Shown here piece after piece: positions 8,449 through 20,840 of a stretch of 64,000 nt of DNA. The translations under genes and the position numbers were made by a program. The notes under the pieces are model-generated. The model was given only the letters and a program-made list of their open reading frames with translations. It was not told the origin of the DNA and ran no database searches. How positions within the stretch are numbered: position 1 is the stretch's first letter; the number at the start of each line of letters is the position of its first letter. Source of the stretch: Chrysogorgia sp. JL179-B06 (Eukaryota > Cnidaria > Anthozoa > Scleralcyonacea > Chrysogorgiidae); NCBI GenBank assembly GCA_035772405.1, contig JAYKKM010000156.1:1521501-1585500 (forward strand). Direction: 5' to 3'.

Positions 8449-9419
8449 TGATTTGGAAAAATGATTCTGATTTGGAAAACCTTAGGAAGTGGCTGATAGC
8501 CAATAAACTTAGCTTGAATGCAGCTAAGACAGAATTTATGCTGATTGGCTCAAAACCAATGATTAAAGGTACTGCAGATTTTCATCTAAACATTAAAATT
8601 GACAACAAACCCATTAAACAGATCCAAGAGTGTAAAAGCTTAGGAGTAATAATTGACCAGTACTTATCTTGGAATAGTAACACTGAAAATATTTGCAAAA
8701 AGGTAACAGCTGGAATCTCTGCCCTTCGGCGTTTAAAAGATTTTGCTGACAGAGAAACACTTCTCTCTGTATACAATGCACTTATATACCCCTATTTCAA
8801 ATACTGCTGTGAAGTATGGGATGTATTTGGTAAAACACAATCAAAAAGATTGCAAAAACTTCAGAATAGAGCGGCCAGAATCATCACCAATCTTAGCAAT
8901 GATGTTGATCATTCTATTGCCTTAGGTAAGCTAAGCTGGGAACCTCTTAAGGCTGATAGGAAAAAAACTAAGGCGAAAATGATGTATAAACTTTTAAATA
9001 ATGTGGGTCCAAATTCACTCACTAATCTGTTTTCATATAAAAGTGAATTAACAAACTATAACCTCCGGGATATTTCAAGTGGTCTTCACTTACCAAAACC
9101 ACGTACAAATAATATGAAAAAAAGTTTTATGTACGATGGTGCATTCCTTTGGAATTCAATTCCAAGAGAAATTAGGAGTAGTACCTCCCTTAACTCTTTT
9201 CAAAAAAAAATCGCTACAATAAAGTACATGCATGTATATAGAGGATTTCCTGTAAATAGCTTAATTACCTTTTTTTTAGTTCATTGTAAATAGTTAGATT
9301 GTGTTCTCGTTAAACCTACTTTTATATAGTTATGTAAAGATATTTTACACACGTCCCCCGTGGAAATCAGCTTAGGTTGACAGGGTCAACGTGTTTAAAT
9401 AAAGTTTTTCTATCTAACC
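8449..9419 (+). mobile_element. 5'-truncated LINE insertion present only in copy 1
   Basis: Copy 2 has the uninterrupted site at 18626/18627, so the insert is exactly delimited. The frame (about 8449-9293) reads 'LRKWLIANKLSLNAAKTEF', 'CKSLGVIIDQYLSWN', 'LIYPYFKYCCEVWD', 'LQNRAARIIT', 'DGAFLWNSIPREIR', the C-terminal part of a CR1/L2-type RT protein after the catalytic motifs. About 125 bp of 3' UTR with AATAAA follows. The target-site duplication is probably AACC (8445-8448 and 9416-9419). The coding part is fully open, so it is young; lacking endonuclease and the RT core, it is inert. Confidence 0.93.
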
Positions 9420-9877
9420 ACTGTGCGAACAACGAAGGAAGTTATTGAAAAGCTGAGATTGAAACCACACAAGATAGTCCTGCGCATAATATGCGGTCAA
9501 AGCACGTTACCAAGGTCTGAATGGAATCAAGGAGGCTTTAGATCGCTTGAGAGCAAGCATTGGCAACAAGGAACAAAGCGGCGTACATTTCAGAGAAAAT
9601 TACTTCAAAATTGCTTTGTACGATTTGCTTGACAGTCACTGTATATTAGTAATGAACAGATCGACTAACTCATAGACATTAACAAAGGCTAATAAAGAAC
9701 GATAAATTATATAAATATAAATAAATAATAAATGATATATATATAATAAATATAAATAAATAAAAATAAATAAAAACGGTCCTTGTGACAAGATTCGCTT
9801 CCACCTTTTCCTTTCACCAATTATTAACGAGAATTTCAGAAAAATATTCTTGTTACGCACGACGAGTAGCAAAAGAA
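9420..9877. other. Tail of duplicated block with (ATAA)n low-complexity tract
   Basis: Bases 9420-9632 carry a 69-codon open frame of no recognised family; the matching region in copy 2 (18627-18838) loses one C near 18687 and the frame closes. At 9700-9775 there is an AATA/ATAA low-complexity run. Divergence from copy 2 rises after about 9785. Confidence 0.5.
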
Positions 9878-10148
9878 GTCCTCTAAGAGTGCGCTAAGAG
9901 CTGAGAGTTTGTTGTTTATTTTCTGACTCTGTACAGTCACTTTAGGTCAGAATGCTGGTATAGGTATATTTGTTTTCATTCTCCTGCTTGGGTATATAAA
10001 AAACCCACACAAAAACAGCAATTTACAAGACACTATAGGGGTCTTTTCTCCAAATTGGGGAAAAAAGTAAAAACAACTAAAATTGACAGGAACCGGGGGG
10101 TGCGAAATTTGTTTTTCGATGTTTATCACCTAAAAATATCAAAGTTTT
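9878..10148. other. Spacer between the two duplicated blocks
   Basis: These 271 bases separate the end of copy 1 from the start of copy 2. The first 85 bases (about 9880-9964) match the internal repeat at about 1310-1400 and 1561-1650, which contains 'GCTAAGAGCTGAGAG' and 'CTGTACAGTCACTTTAGG'. A repeat shared with the block interior at the junction could have mediated unequal recombination; that is inference. The rest has no recognisable gene. Confidence 0.6.
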
Positions 10149-11016
10149 CATTCATAATGCTTTATTACTTCAAAAATTATCTTCACTGAGTAATAATCAT
10201 AATATTTATAATAAATATGTGTTTGTCCTATTTATTTTGTCTGACAAAACATTATTATCAACTGTTGACAATGCAGTCGGGTTTTTCTAAGCCTTAAGAC
10301 GAGTTTTAAAGTGGGTTTTGCATCATACCTTGCTAAATTTTGCATTTGGTTAATGTATTTTCTATTGAATATTAGACTTATCCTCTCAGTTCAGGTTTTT
10401 TCGTTGCTGTGCGTGAAAGGAACAGCTAGTTTCATCTCCAGTAGGTTAACTGGTTTAACATTTTTTACAATTTCAAAATATAAAACTGCTATGCATGTTA
10501 GCTTCCGGTGCGTCTAATGTGTCGTCAACAATTTATTTTGATGCCAAAATTGGCAACTGCACGTTATACGTGGTGCATATCCATTTGGACCACAGTTTTC
10601 CAAAATCTCTTTTCCACTTATAAAGGAAGGAGGACCTGAACTTGCTCATGGACTTTACTCTTGGGATTAAAGCCAAGGCATTGGCTGTTGGATCATTATG
10701 GTCAACATCATATGGACCATCAGCAAACTTCAGCTTCAGGGTAACCATTGTTAATTATTGCAGTGTAGAAACTAAAGTGACTAGCTCTTATTTTAATAAA
10801 GCTATCACAAACTGAGAAATGATTCAGACTCAATTGCTGCCAATTCTATTTATCTCCCATTTCTGTATCACTGCAAAGAAAATTTTGAGTGTTGGAATAT
10901 ATACATTTTTAAGACCAAACTGTGTCCAGTTGGAAAATGCAACTTAGGCACTACAGTTATTACGTCCAAAATTCAACCACACTATCCGTCATACTTTTTC
11001 ATGCACGTCCACCAAC

Positions 11017-11254
11017 ATCATTTATTGCATTTCATTTAAAACCTACATCGGTGAAACTGGGCAAGGCCTTTCAGACAGGTTTGCTGAACATCTTTGTTCT
11101 GTGAGGAACAATGATGTTGACAAACCTGTAGCCTGCCATTTCAACAGCTCTAATTAACCATTTGGTTTCACACATTAAGTCTGTGCCATCCTTCCCATCT
11201 CAGGTGGCAACGATAATTGCAAACGGCAAGAGAAGCATCTCATTTTTTTCTTTT
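11017..11254 (+). mobile_element. Penelope-like element fragment, GIY-YIG endonuclease (copy 2)
   Basis: Duplicate of the fragment at 868-1105 with the same YIGETG block, the same premature stop and the same frame change, so its decay predates the block duplication. Confidence 0.85.
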
Positions 11255-12635
11255 ATTTAATTTCCTACAAATTGTTTTGTTATATTTAGTTTGCATGAAC
11301 TTTTTTATTATTAGCTTATGCACTTTCATTCCTTTTCAAGTTATTGTTTCTTACTGCTTTACTATCGCTTAATCTCCTGGACCTGTCTGATTGACTGTAA
11401 AAATACCAAATGATTTTACTTTTCACAGCTCATTAATTATTAGTTTGTTTATCTCCTGAGTCCGCTAAGAGTCCGCTAAGAGCTGAGAGTTTGTTGTTTA
11501 TTTTCTGACTCTGTACAGTCACTTTAGGTCAGAATGCTGGTATAGGTCAGAATGCTGGTCAAAGGAAATATCTATAAGAAATACTATCGCCTAATCCCCT
11601 GGACCTGTCATTTCTCCCTCCCCCTCAGTCTGTTTGCTGATTGACTGTAAAAATACCAAATGATTTTACTTTTCACAGCTCATTAATTATTAGTTTGTTT
11701 ATCTCTTAAGTCCGCTAAGAGTCCGCTAAGAGCTGAGAGTTTGTTGTTTATTTTCTGACTCTGTACAGTCACTTTAGGTCAGAATGCTGGTATAGGTCAG
11801 ATATAGCTCATTAATTATTAGTTTGTTTATCTCCTGTGCATTTGATTTCTATCCTGTGACACCCTTGGAACCCACATCTATAACTTTAACTTTTATAAAT
11901 ATTATTTATAGGATGCGTTCTATATACGCCACATGGTTGCATATTAAGAGTACAGGTAATTATCACATTATTATCATATAATTATCACGTAATTATCCCC
12001 TTTGCGAGCAAGGTCGAGGGTGATAATCCTGCCATAATCCATTTCTCACGAAAAGTTATATATATATTCTCATTGGTTGTTGGTAATCTACCGTATTTTC
12101 CGGGCGATTACGCGCACCACATATAACATGCAGTTGCCAATTTTGGCATCAAAATTTAATTTTGACGACACATTAGTAGCAGTTTTATATTTTGAAAGTG
12201 TAAAAAATGTTGAACCAGTTAGTGTGACTTAATAAAAATAGTTGTTTTAATCCACGTATTATGATCGAAGTATTATGGTTTGATTCTTTCTGTGTCATTG
12301 TGGCACAAGGCCAACAGGTTATCTTTCTTACTTAATTTACTTAAATTACTTAATATTTCGAGAGTAATGTTATAAAACACTTCGATTCAAGCGTCTATCC
12401 ATCCGTGTGAAACTGACTGACGTTACGCTTTGAGTTTCATATTTCTGGGGCGAATTTTACGAATACACGATTGTGTATCACCATACAGTATTAGAGGACA
12501 GATCACAATCATCAGGCAAATGAAACTCCGAGTAGTGATTAAATGTTTTTAAACAAGTGATCTAGCTTTTCAAGTGATTTGGCATTTCACTCGATCAAAC
12601 TACATGTTGAAAGGCCGAAACGGTACCGTCTGTAG

Positions 12636-12850
<215 letters not shown>

Positions 12851-12862
12851 CTCTCAGCAACG

Positions 12863-12934
12863 GCTTCCGTAGCTCAGTGGTCAGAGCACTACACTAGCAA
12901 TCGCAGGGTCGCGGGTTCAATTCCAGCCGGAAGG
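12863..12934 (+). tRNA. Degenerate tRNA-like sequence / SINE head (copy 2)
   Basis: Identical to the tRNA-like sequence at 2691-2762, with the same weak anticodon stem and intact A and B boxes. Confidence 0.6.
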
Positions 12935-14067
12935 CCGCTAAGATGCATTTTTCGCAACTGGTCCCGGTTTGGTCTTAAAATGTATATATTCCAACACTCG
13001 CAATTTTCCTTCACCACTAATCCTTAGAACATTCATTACGGGAAAATATCAGACCGAGGTCTTGACAGTACGGACCGAGCCCGTATAGGGCGAGGTTCGT
13101 ACATAAAATACCGAGGTCTGTTATTTTCCCGTAAGGACCGCTTGGTATTACGTTTTGAGTGAAAAAATCGTCATTTTCAACCTTGTTTTTGTTCTTCTAT
13201 TGCTTTCATGATAGTGAGACTCTTTTAGATTGTTTATCGTCTGTCTCGTACATGATTTAGTATTTAATTTACTAAATTCGTACACTTTTTGCTGCTTTTT
13301 TCGAAGTTTCCTATCGTTGTAAACAAAATTGTTGACAAAATCCGTAATCCGGACCGGTCCAATACGGGAAATAACGGACCGGCACGTGACGTGTCAATCA
13401 GCACGCAATTTCACCGGAAGTAGCTTGTGCCATATAATAATTATATCTTATTGAATGGTTTGGCATATAATACGGCCGGGTATTTTACGAGTTTCTCAAG
13501 TATTTTTTCCGAGCCGGCCGCATAAGTTTGTATTTATTTCATTTCCTCGTTTGTTTGTGATACGTTTGTCAGACGTTTGTTTCTGTTAAACTGTCCATTG
13601 CTTTGAGAAATTCATCGTCAAAGTTGTCAGAGTTTAACGAAAATAATAAGTTTAAAATGAAAATAATAAGTTTAAAAGAAAATAATAAGTTCATGTCTGT
13701 ACTTACATTTTCAAAATTAAAAAGACAGTTCGCATCCGCCATTTTAGGCTTTGGTTTAAAGCCGCAAAAAAAATCCGTATTTTTGTTCTGTTCAAACCAG
13801 TTTAACTGGTATGGAAGAGGAGAAATACGGATTTTACCATGCAATACGGCCTGGTATTTGTTCTGTTCTCGTGCCCTTATATGGAAGAATTACGTCATTG
13901 TCATATAATAAATATATATATTGGAGACAGTTTAGGTATTCTCAAGTTGCTGTTCGCTGCGTGTCTAGTATTTACTAAATGGGTATCACGTGTATAGACA
14001 AATTTATCTATCAAATACTTGGACCAATATTGTTGACTAATTTTACATTAATTTCATACATTTACAT

Positions 14068-15040
14068 TAGTGTCATTGGTAAACATGGCGATACGGGAGA
14101 AGGAAACGCTGCCAGGGAGATCGTTTATATATAAAATGAACATAATGGGGCCCATGGGCTAGCAGTAATTCGTAAAAGTGCAGTTTCTGTTGGAGGTGAA
14201 CGTGACAGACAGTATCAAATGCACGTGTAAGATCAAGATATACAATATCGATTTCATCCCCATTATCAAGAGCCTTTCCTATTTCGTGAAGAACGGCAAG
14301 AAGCTGAGTTCTGCAGGAAAAACCGTTACGAAAACTATGTTGAAGGTGGAAGATACGATCCTGCGTAAACGATACCATCCGACGCGCGACACACCTCTCC
14401 AACACCTTAGACAATATAGGTAATAATGATATGCCACGGTAGTTGGTGAAAAATGTTCGTTTACCTTTCTTAAAGAGTGGTATTAGGTTAGCATCTTTCT
14501 ATTCTGAAAAAAAATTACCAGACGATAAAGACAGATTGAAAAGGTCGCATACGGAACTGGCAATAACTTTGGCACATTGGACAATCAGCTTAGCCGGCAT
14601 TTCGTCGGGACCAGTCGCTTTGTTAACATTTAACCCTTTCAAATCAGCTAAAACTTTGTCCATAGACACAACAATTTCCGACAACGGAGGCTGGTCCCCC
14701 AAGTTAGACACAGGAAGCAGCTGAGCGATTGGTCGGTATAAATAGACCGGAAATGATCGGAGAAGGCATTGACTTTATCCAGGCAGATGTGACTTCTGTG
14801 TTGGTTTCCAATAACATTGTATCGGGATAAGATCGACGACTGGACTTAAGTTTAAAGAAAGACCAAAACGGCTTGGCATTAGAGTGAATTTTCAAGGCTA
14901 TCCGTTTGAAATAGACTGGTTAGCTCAGATCCAGTTTTTAATTCGCTGACGTAGTTTCGTAAACTCCTCGAAAACTGCGGGGTCTTTAGAGCGGTGCACT
15001 TTATTGTTCCAAAAGGTCTTTTTCTTTTTTATGGCATAAA
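14068..15040 (-). mobile_element. LINE reverse transcriptase fragment (copy 2)
   Basis: Duplicate of 3890-4862 with the same broken order of blocks. One G is missing near 14714 relative to copy 1 (CAGGAAGC versus CAGGGAAGC), which changes a reading frame inside an already dead element. Confidence 0.88.
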
Positions 15041-15637
15041 AAAATAAAGCCATACAAAAGAATAATATTCAATAATATATTAAACTAACGTTTCGTTTTT
15101 TTAATTATTTTATATCACTTATTAAATACTATTGGGTATTAATAATTATCTACGATTATGATTTGCGCCTGGCTCTTCACAGGTTAATCGTTAATCCACG
15201 CATACACTTACCCTAAAATTGTGTCAGAGGCATGTGACTGTTTTAAGAAATAAATACCAGTTAGTTTTACCTGTACTTGTCATAAGTTTAGGTATAAATA
15301 TTTTCCGAATTTGCTTCAATAAGCAAATGTAAAGTGCCTGCAGGAATCAGCTGTGGGATGAGCAAAAGAAAAAAATTACAAAACTTTATTTAGCACATGC
15401 TCTTCAGAACAGCTATCTTTGTTCCCAGTGGAGTAGCCAAGGTCTTGGCTTGTGGGGGTAAAAACGAGATGAAGAGAAAGCATTGGAAACAAGGAACAAA
15501 GCGGCGTAAATTTTAGAGAAAATTGATTCACTTGAATTTGGCTTTATGGTTCTGTTTTTATAAATTATGCTCACGATCTCTGTGTCAACTTCTTAATATC
15601 CTTCTTGGAATTTATGTGGAACATTTTTTATTTTCAG

Positions 15638-16824
15638 AAAAGATAACATACCTCATCTTCAAGTTGTTTCCAACTACTTAAAAGGTACTGCATCGTAAAA
15701 ACACTGGTTTCCAATGCAAATGCAATGTGACACAAAAAATAGGTACGCAATGTGTACATGCGTCCACGTTAAGGTTCACGGCTTTCAATGTTTTTTTGCA
15801 GGTCGCACAGTCTTCACCCTCCGGCCGGTTGCCGGGTTACTGTCGTCGCGTGATTTTCTTGCAGAATTGGCGTTTCGCGTCTTTCATAGCACGTAGTACA
15901 TCCGACATGGATAGAAACCATTATATACACCAGAACCGTAAGTTGTTGAATCTCTCGCATTCGGGAATTTCAGACTCTGCAGTCCCTGGAGTTAATGTTT
16001 CGTCAATTGCGCACAATTTTGTATTCTCGTGCTTAGTCTTTTTTGAAAATAAATACTTCTGCATCTCATTTGAAAATAAATACTTCTGTTTTAAAGGACA
16101 TTTGTCACGAGTTGATTGGTCATGTTCCCTTGTTTGCTGACTCTGCTTTTGCTCAGTGCTCACAGGTAATGTGGTGACGCTACTCTGGTCGTGAATGAAA
16201 TAACGCTCCTATAGCTAATGTCACCATGGGTGATAAATCAATTACCACTGACTGATCTCTAGTCTATATATAACTGAACTGTGGGCTCCCATTAGCAATA
16301 ACTCACACAAAATGTCGTAAAAAGTACAGCGTCAGCGCGTGGAGATTGTAGTCCTTTTCCTCATGGTCGTACAGCCCAATTGTTGTTACATAGTACGGTA
16401 ATTTCCCTTTTGAAAAACGAAATTCGTGAAAAAAACACCTGAAAACAAATTGTAACAGATGCTCTTTATAACCAGGAAACATTCCTAAACTTTTAACATG
16501 GTTAATTTTAGTAAATTGTTTTGCTACTCAAGCTTAAACGCAAAATGTTTCTGAGCCCCAGCTGTGAATCAACCCACAACCTTCATGATCTCCGGTTAAA
16601 CGCTCTAATCATTGAGCTACCAGAACGAAGGCTACGTTGTGTACTAGTTCGTACGTGCGACATACGTATTGCTAAATCTGGTTTTCAATTTAAGAATTAC
16701 AAGCACAATAACTGACAAAAACTGACTGACTTCAGTATTTGATAACAAATGTTTTTCATCTCTGCAGGAGATTGGCCTCGCGTCTTTGGGAGCTCCAGAT
16801 GAGTGGATTGAAAAACTAGCAACG
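15638..16824 (+). pseudogene. PAH: Phenylalanine hydroxylase pseudogene fragment (copy 2)
   Basis: Second copy of the PAH exons: 15638-15684, 15802-15937, 16096/16097-16165 and 16768-16824. Both TAG codons of the exon 7 equivalent and the damaged exon-8 acceptor are the same as in copy 1, so the lesions predate the block duplication. One extra T (16515-16525 region, GTTTTGC versus GTTTGC) lies in the intron before exon 9. Exon 10 was not found between 16825 and about 22600 either. Confidence 0.9.
16558..16626 (-). tRNA. tRNA-derived SINE head in PAH intron (copy 2)
   Basis: Duplicate of the antisense SINE head at 6379-6447, with the same A and B boxes. Confidence 0.65.
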
Positions 16825-19090
16825 GTATTGTTAATCCAGCTTTTCTCTTTGCTACATATCCAAAACACTGTCTACACGTGTCCACTCAACTTTTTTACTA
16901 CTCTCGAAAATTGTTTGTGACCGACGTTTCGACGGCCTCGGTATGAATTAATAATGAATGAATAAACTTTATTTTAGCAGGGTAGCTATTCTATGGCTAG
17001 CACTATGGCTGATATCCATAGGGCCCCTGTATTTAAATAATTTTTGTCTTATTACAATTATAAAAGCTAGTTCAACCAAATAAGTAGTATAATATTTACA
17101 TATAAAAACCTAACTGTTACAAATTATATAATATATACATACGAATGACATTTGCATTAAAAACACCCAATCATAACTATAGTCTATATTGACTGCAGTA
17201 CAAGCATAAATTAACGCTTAATTGTTACTTTAATGGCCTTAGTTGCAAAAGTATTATTTCTTATCTGAAAGGATACGATTAATTAGTTGAATTTGACGTT
17301 GGCAAATGTTTACCTTGCAGATTTGGTACATGCAAATGTTGGCTGTTTGAAGACAGTGAAACATGTTCGTTAAACCAGCAGCACATTGAGAGTACGTTGA
17401 AATTTTACAGTATATTTAAACGTGTCTATCCTCGTCCCAGCCTCCCGTGTTGACTGTGAAGTGATAACTACTCGGAAAAGCTAGCTGTGTACCAGACTCG
17501 AGAATATTCCTGTGTACACTTGTCCTATAAAGGGTAAATGTCTATAGTCTTTTGTCAAATTTTACCGAGTGGGTCTGATTTTATACCACTTTCTAGAACT
17601 TTCTGCCTTATTTAATGAAACAATATCAGAGTAAATTTCGGTTTCGCTGTAGCCAGAGTAAATTTCGGTTTTCGCTGTTTTAAGTTTTAACTACTCGAGA
17701 ACGCGCCTCTATAAATTAATGGTGTTTGCCTCTCTTGTGTTGAGTAACAGCACGATGCGAAACCGCTGGTTGATTTCGCGGACTCCAAATATACAATGAC
17801 TCAAAGTGGTAGTGCGCACGAAAACAGTGAGCGAAGGTATACCGAAATGACAGTAAAAAATGGATGAAAAACACAAACATTTTGCCATTTTCACCAACAA
17901 AGTTCAATCTCGACAAAATCTTAAAACTTTTAAAATATGTCATTAAAGACATGTTCTAAACTTTTGTTTGCTCAAACGTTCCATCTGCAGAATGCAGGAA
18001 ATATCATATTCGAGATCCATATGTTCGGGGGGCATGCGACTTTCAGAAGTTTGCGAAGTATTTAGTATTTAGCATCGACGAATAACTCCATTTATTTGGC
18101 CACAAGCCAATCGAAAGGTAGAACGTTATGCGCACGTTGAAAAAGGCAATTAGATGACCTCACTCCACCACCTTGCTCATACATTTTATACCTTACAGCC
18201 ATTACTTTTCTAACAGCTAACAAATTATTTCTGTTTAAATTTGCGTGCTACATAACGAGTGCGATAGTGATATGGACTATTGCTCTTACAGGCCTTATAC
18301 GTCCTGTATGTTATTTACCATTCGTGGCAACACTGCGCTCGGCAGTGTAAAAAATATTTCACTTGTATGCTTTCATTTTGTTCATTTTGTTCATTTTATT
18401 TTGTTTTCATTTCATGCTTTCACTTTCATTTTGTTTTACTTGTACACGGCCACTTGATTGCCTCACCAGATCCACAGGTTTTACATTTCTGGCTAGTTGC
18501 GGTATTCTCCTCGGCGGCAATTACATGACTATCAGCAGATGCATTACATAGAGTTTGGATTTCCTAGTGGTAGCTGCACCTCGTACAAAGGGGGCAGGTA
18601 TAGTTTGAGCCATACTGGTATGAACCACTGTGCGAACAACGAAGGAAGTTATTGAAAAGCTGAGATTGAAACCACACAAGATAGTCTGCGCATAATATGC
18701 GGTCAAAGCACGTTACCAAGGTCTGAATGGAATCAAGGAGGCTTTAGATCGCTTGAGAGCAAGCATTGGCAACAAGGAACAAAGCGGCGTACATTTCAGA
18801 GAAAATTGCTTCAAAATTGCTTTGTACGATTTGCTTGACAGTCACTGTATATTAGTAATGAACAGATCGACTAACTCATAGACATTAACAAAGGCTAATA
18901 AAGAACGATAAATTATATAAATATCAATAAATAATAAATGATATATATATAATAAATATAAATAAATAAAAATAAATAAATAAAAACGGTCCTTCTGAGA
19001 AGATTCGCTTCCACCTTTTCCTTTCACCAATTATCAAGGAGAATTTCAGAAAGATATTTTTAACTTTTATACACGACGAGTAGCAAAAAA

Positions 19091-19322
19091 TACAGTATGA
19101 ACGCTGTATGGAAATACGTTTAATACATGTACTAAGGTACAGTAACTGCAACATTTTTATAAGCTGTATTGTTTATTGCGATGTCATAAAAAATAAAGTC
19201 GATGCTATTCAACAGTTTATTGTTTTATGTACCTGTATATCAAAAATATGTATTTCATAATTATATCGTCGATCATGATCATATAAGTGACTATATATGC
19301 AGTATACATTCACATATTTTGC
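19091..19322. other. Unique AT-rich stretch
   Basis: Single-copy sequence starting where the homology between the duplicated blocks ends. No gene or repeat is recognised. Confidence 0.4.
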
Positions 19323-19661
19323 TTAAAGTGCCTATATCACTTGTGGGATCTTTACATATTTATAGTAATTGGAACATTCTAAGAAGATTTGTAATATATC
19401 TTCTCAGGCGAAAATTTCATCTTCATGGACTTTTTTGCAGTTAAAGTTACCGGATATGACATCAAAGGAGGAATTTTTGAAGCAAGAAACAAAAGAAAAC
19501 TGATTTGCAATTCCTCCTTTGATGTCATATCCGGTAACTTTAACTGCAAAAAAGTCCATGAAGATGAAATTTTCGCCTGAGAAGATATAGTACAAATCTT
19601 CTTAGAATGTTCCAATTACTATAAATATGTAAAGATCCCACAAGTGATATAGGCACTTTAA
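19323..19661. repeat. Near-perfect 153-bp-arm inverted repeat (hairpin)
   Basis: Bases 19323-19475 are the reverse complement of 19509-19661 with one mismatch that I can find (GTAATATATC versus GTACTATATC); the loop is 33 bases. The outer ends are 'TTAAAGTGCCTATATCAC' and its complement. The minus strand of each arm shows broken protein-like text ('FDVISGNFNCKKVHEDEIFA', stop, then 'FLECSNYYKYVKIPQV'), so the arm may derive from an unidentified repeat. Such identity means either a very recent inverted duplication or a fold-back artefact of library preparation. Confidence 0.97.
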
Positions 19662-19840
19662 TAAATCAGGAAACACGTTGCCATCGAATAACCCTGTTTC
19701 ACTTGATATTTTACTTGTAAATGAGACTCTCAAAATGTTCTTTATCACAGTTGACAATTTAGATTCATTTGAGGCTGGTGTTTCATTGATACACTGTCAA
19801 TTTCTTTGTGTTCTAATTTGTGCACATAACTTTGAAAGGT

Positions 19841-19996
19841 GTTTACACTGACACACACTTTAATCAAACTATACAGTTCGATAGTTTCATCAAATAAATT
19901 TTGATAGTGACAGTGTAAACCAGGGTTTAAGGCTGGCTTACACTATCAAAGTTTCTTTGATCAAAATATAGTTTGCTCAAAGTGTTTGATAGTGTA
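19841..19996. repeat. Two adjacent MITE-like palindromes
   Basis: GTTTACACTG (19841-19850) pairs with CAGTGTAAAC (19911-19920). TACACTATCAAA (19939-19950) pairs with TTTGATAGTGTA (19985-19996). Interiors share TTTGAT and ATAGTTT words. They look like small non-autonomous hairpin elements, perhaps one family in tandem. No target-site duplication is identified. Confidence 0.65.
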
Positions 19997-20004
19997 GACT
20001 GTGC

Positions 20005-20335
20005 AATGAGTCTCAGTAGCTCAATGGTTAGAGCGTACACAAATTCAGAGAGTAATGGCAAACAAGTGAACCAGCTCAGACGATACATGGACGATTGTGG
20101 AGCTCAAATCCTCAGAAAGTATCCCAGACAGGGCTTGAACCTGTAACCTTCATATTGCTTGCGACACGCTCTAATATCAAGACTCTTATGGAGAGCGAAG
20201 GTCACAATGATGTACTGTGGTTTGATTGCTATATTCACTGCATTGCAACTTTCACTATATACTAGTAATACTTAGGAGACTGTCTGGGATTCATTTTCTG
20301 AGGATTTGAGATTGACGATCATCATGTATCGTAAT
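20005..20335. mobile_element. Inverted pair of tRNA-derived SINE pieces
   Basis: A plus-strand head 'CAGTAGCTCAATGGTTAGAG' lies at about 20013-20032. A minus-strand piece at about 20190-20075 reads 'ATTAGAGCG', then a B box 'GGTTCAAGCCC', then 'GTCTGGGATAC' and 'CTGAGGATTTGAG'. A plus-strand piece at 20280-20335 repeats 'GTCTGGGAT' and 'CTGAGGATTTGAG'. Arms 20080-20130 and 20280-20332 are therefore complementary, about 85% by eye. The likeliest reading is one SINE inserted into, or next to, another in opposite orientation. Confidence 0.6.
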
Positions 20336-20840
20336 AATCACAGGGGGTCCCGTAAGGTCTGGATTTTAGGGCAACGCATAATATGCAAATCAACTAGTCT
20401 CTGTTACTAACAACTCCTTGGCTTGAGAAGTTCTCCCTCCCACCCACCCTCAGCTTATTGCTGCAGTCCAGTATTTACCTAATGACGGGGGAATTAGGGC
20501 TATCACCGTCGGTAAGGTGCCGACTGGCGGGTCAGTGACTGGGACCAGAGCTGCAAGCACAGACACTACCAATCCTGGCCTTCCCCCGGCATGGCCAGGC
20601 AAAAGAGCATCTGATAGCAATGTGTGGTTCTAGTTCTGGTAGGGTCTGTATATGTCAGTGTCTTTATTGTCATTGCTTCCAGGAACATGCGGTTCCCCCG
20701 GAAAGCTGGACAGCCCATTTCCTCTGTAGCACTGCTGCCCAGGTGGCTTTGGTTAGGGGTAGTATAGCCTACAGGTCGGCATGTGACTGAACACCGACTT
20801 GTTATTAATGAGACTTATAATAATGTAACATTAAGCATAG
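20336..20840. other. GC-richer intergenic stretch of unknown nature
   Basis: Richer in GC than its surroundings, with 'ACCGTCGGTAAGGTGCCGAC' forming a small inverted repeat at about 20508. It has no open frame of note. It could be a repeat 3' end, but nothing specific is recognised. Confidence 0.35.

Noticed and set aside
6646..10148. PAH exon 10 onward downstream of exon 9
   Set aside because: I looked for 'YWFTVEFG'-type coding text behind acceptor-like sites and found none; the fragment appears truncated.
19379..19615. Open frames across the 19323-19661 hairpin
   Set aside because: Both strands read the same palindromic sequence; the frames cross the loop and are not protein-like as wholes.
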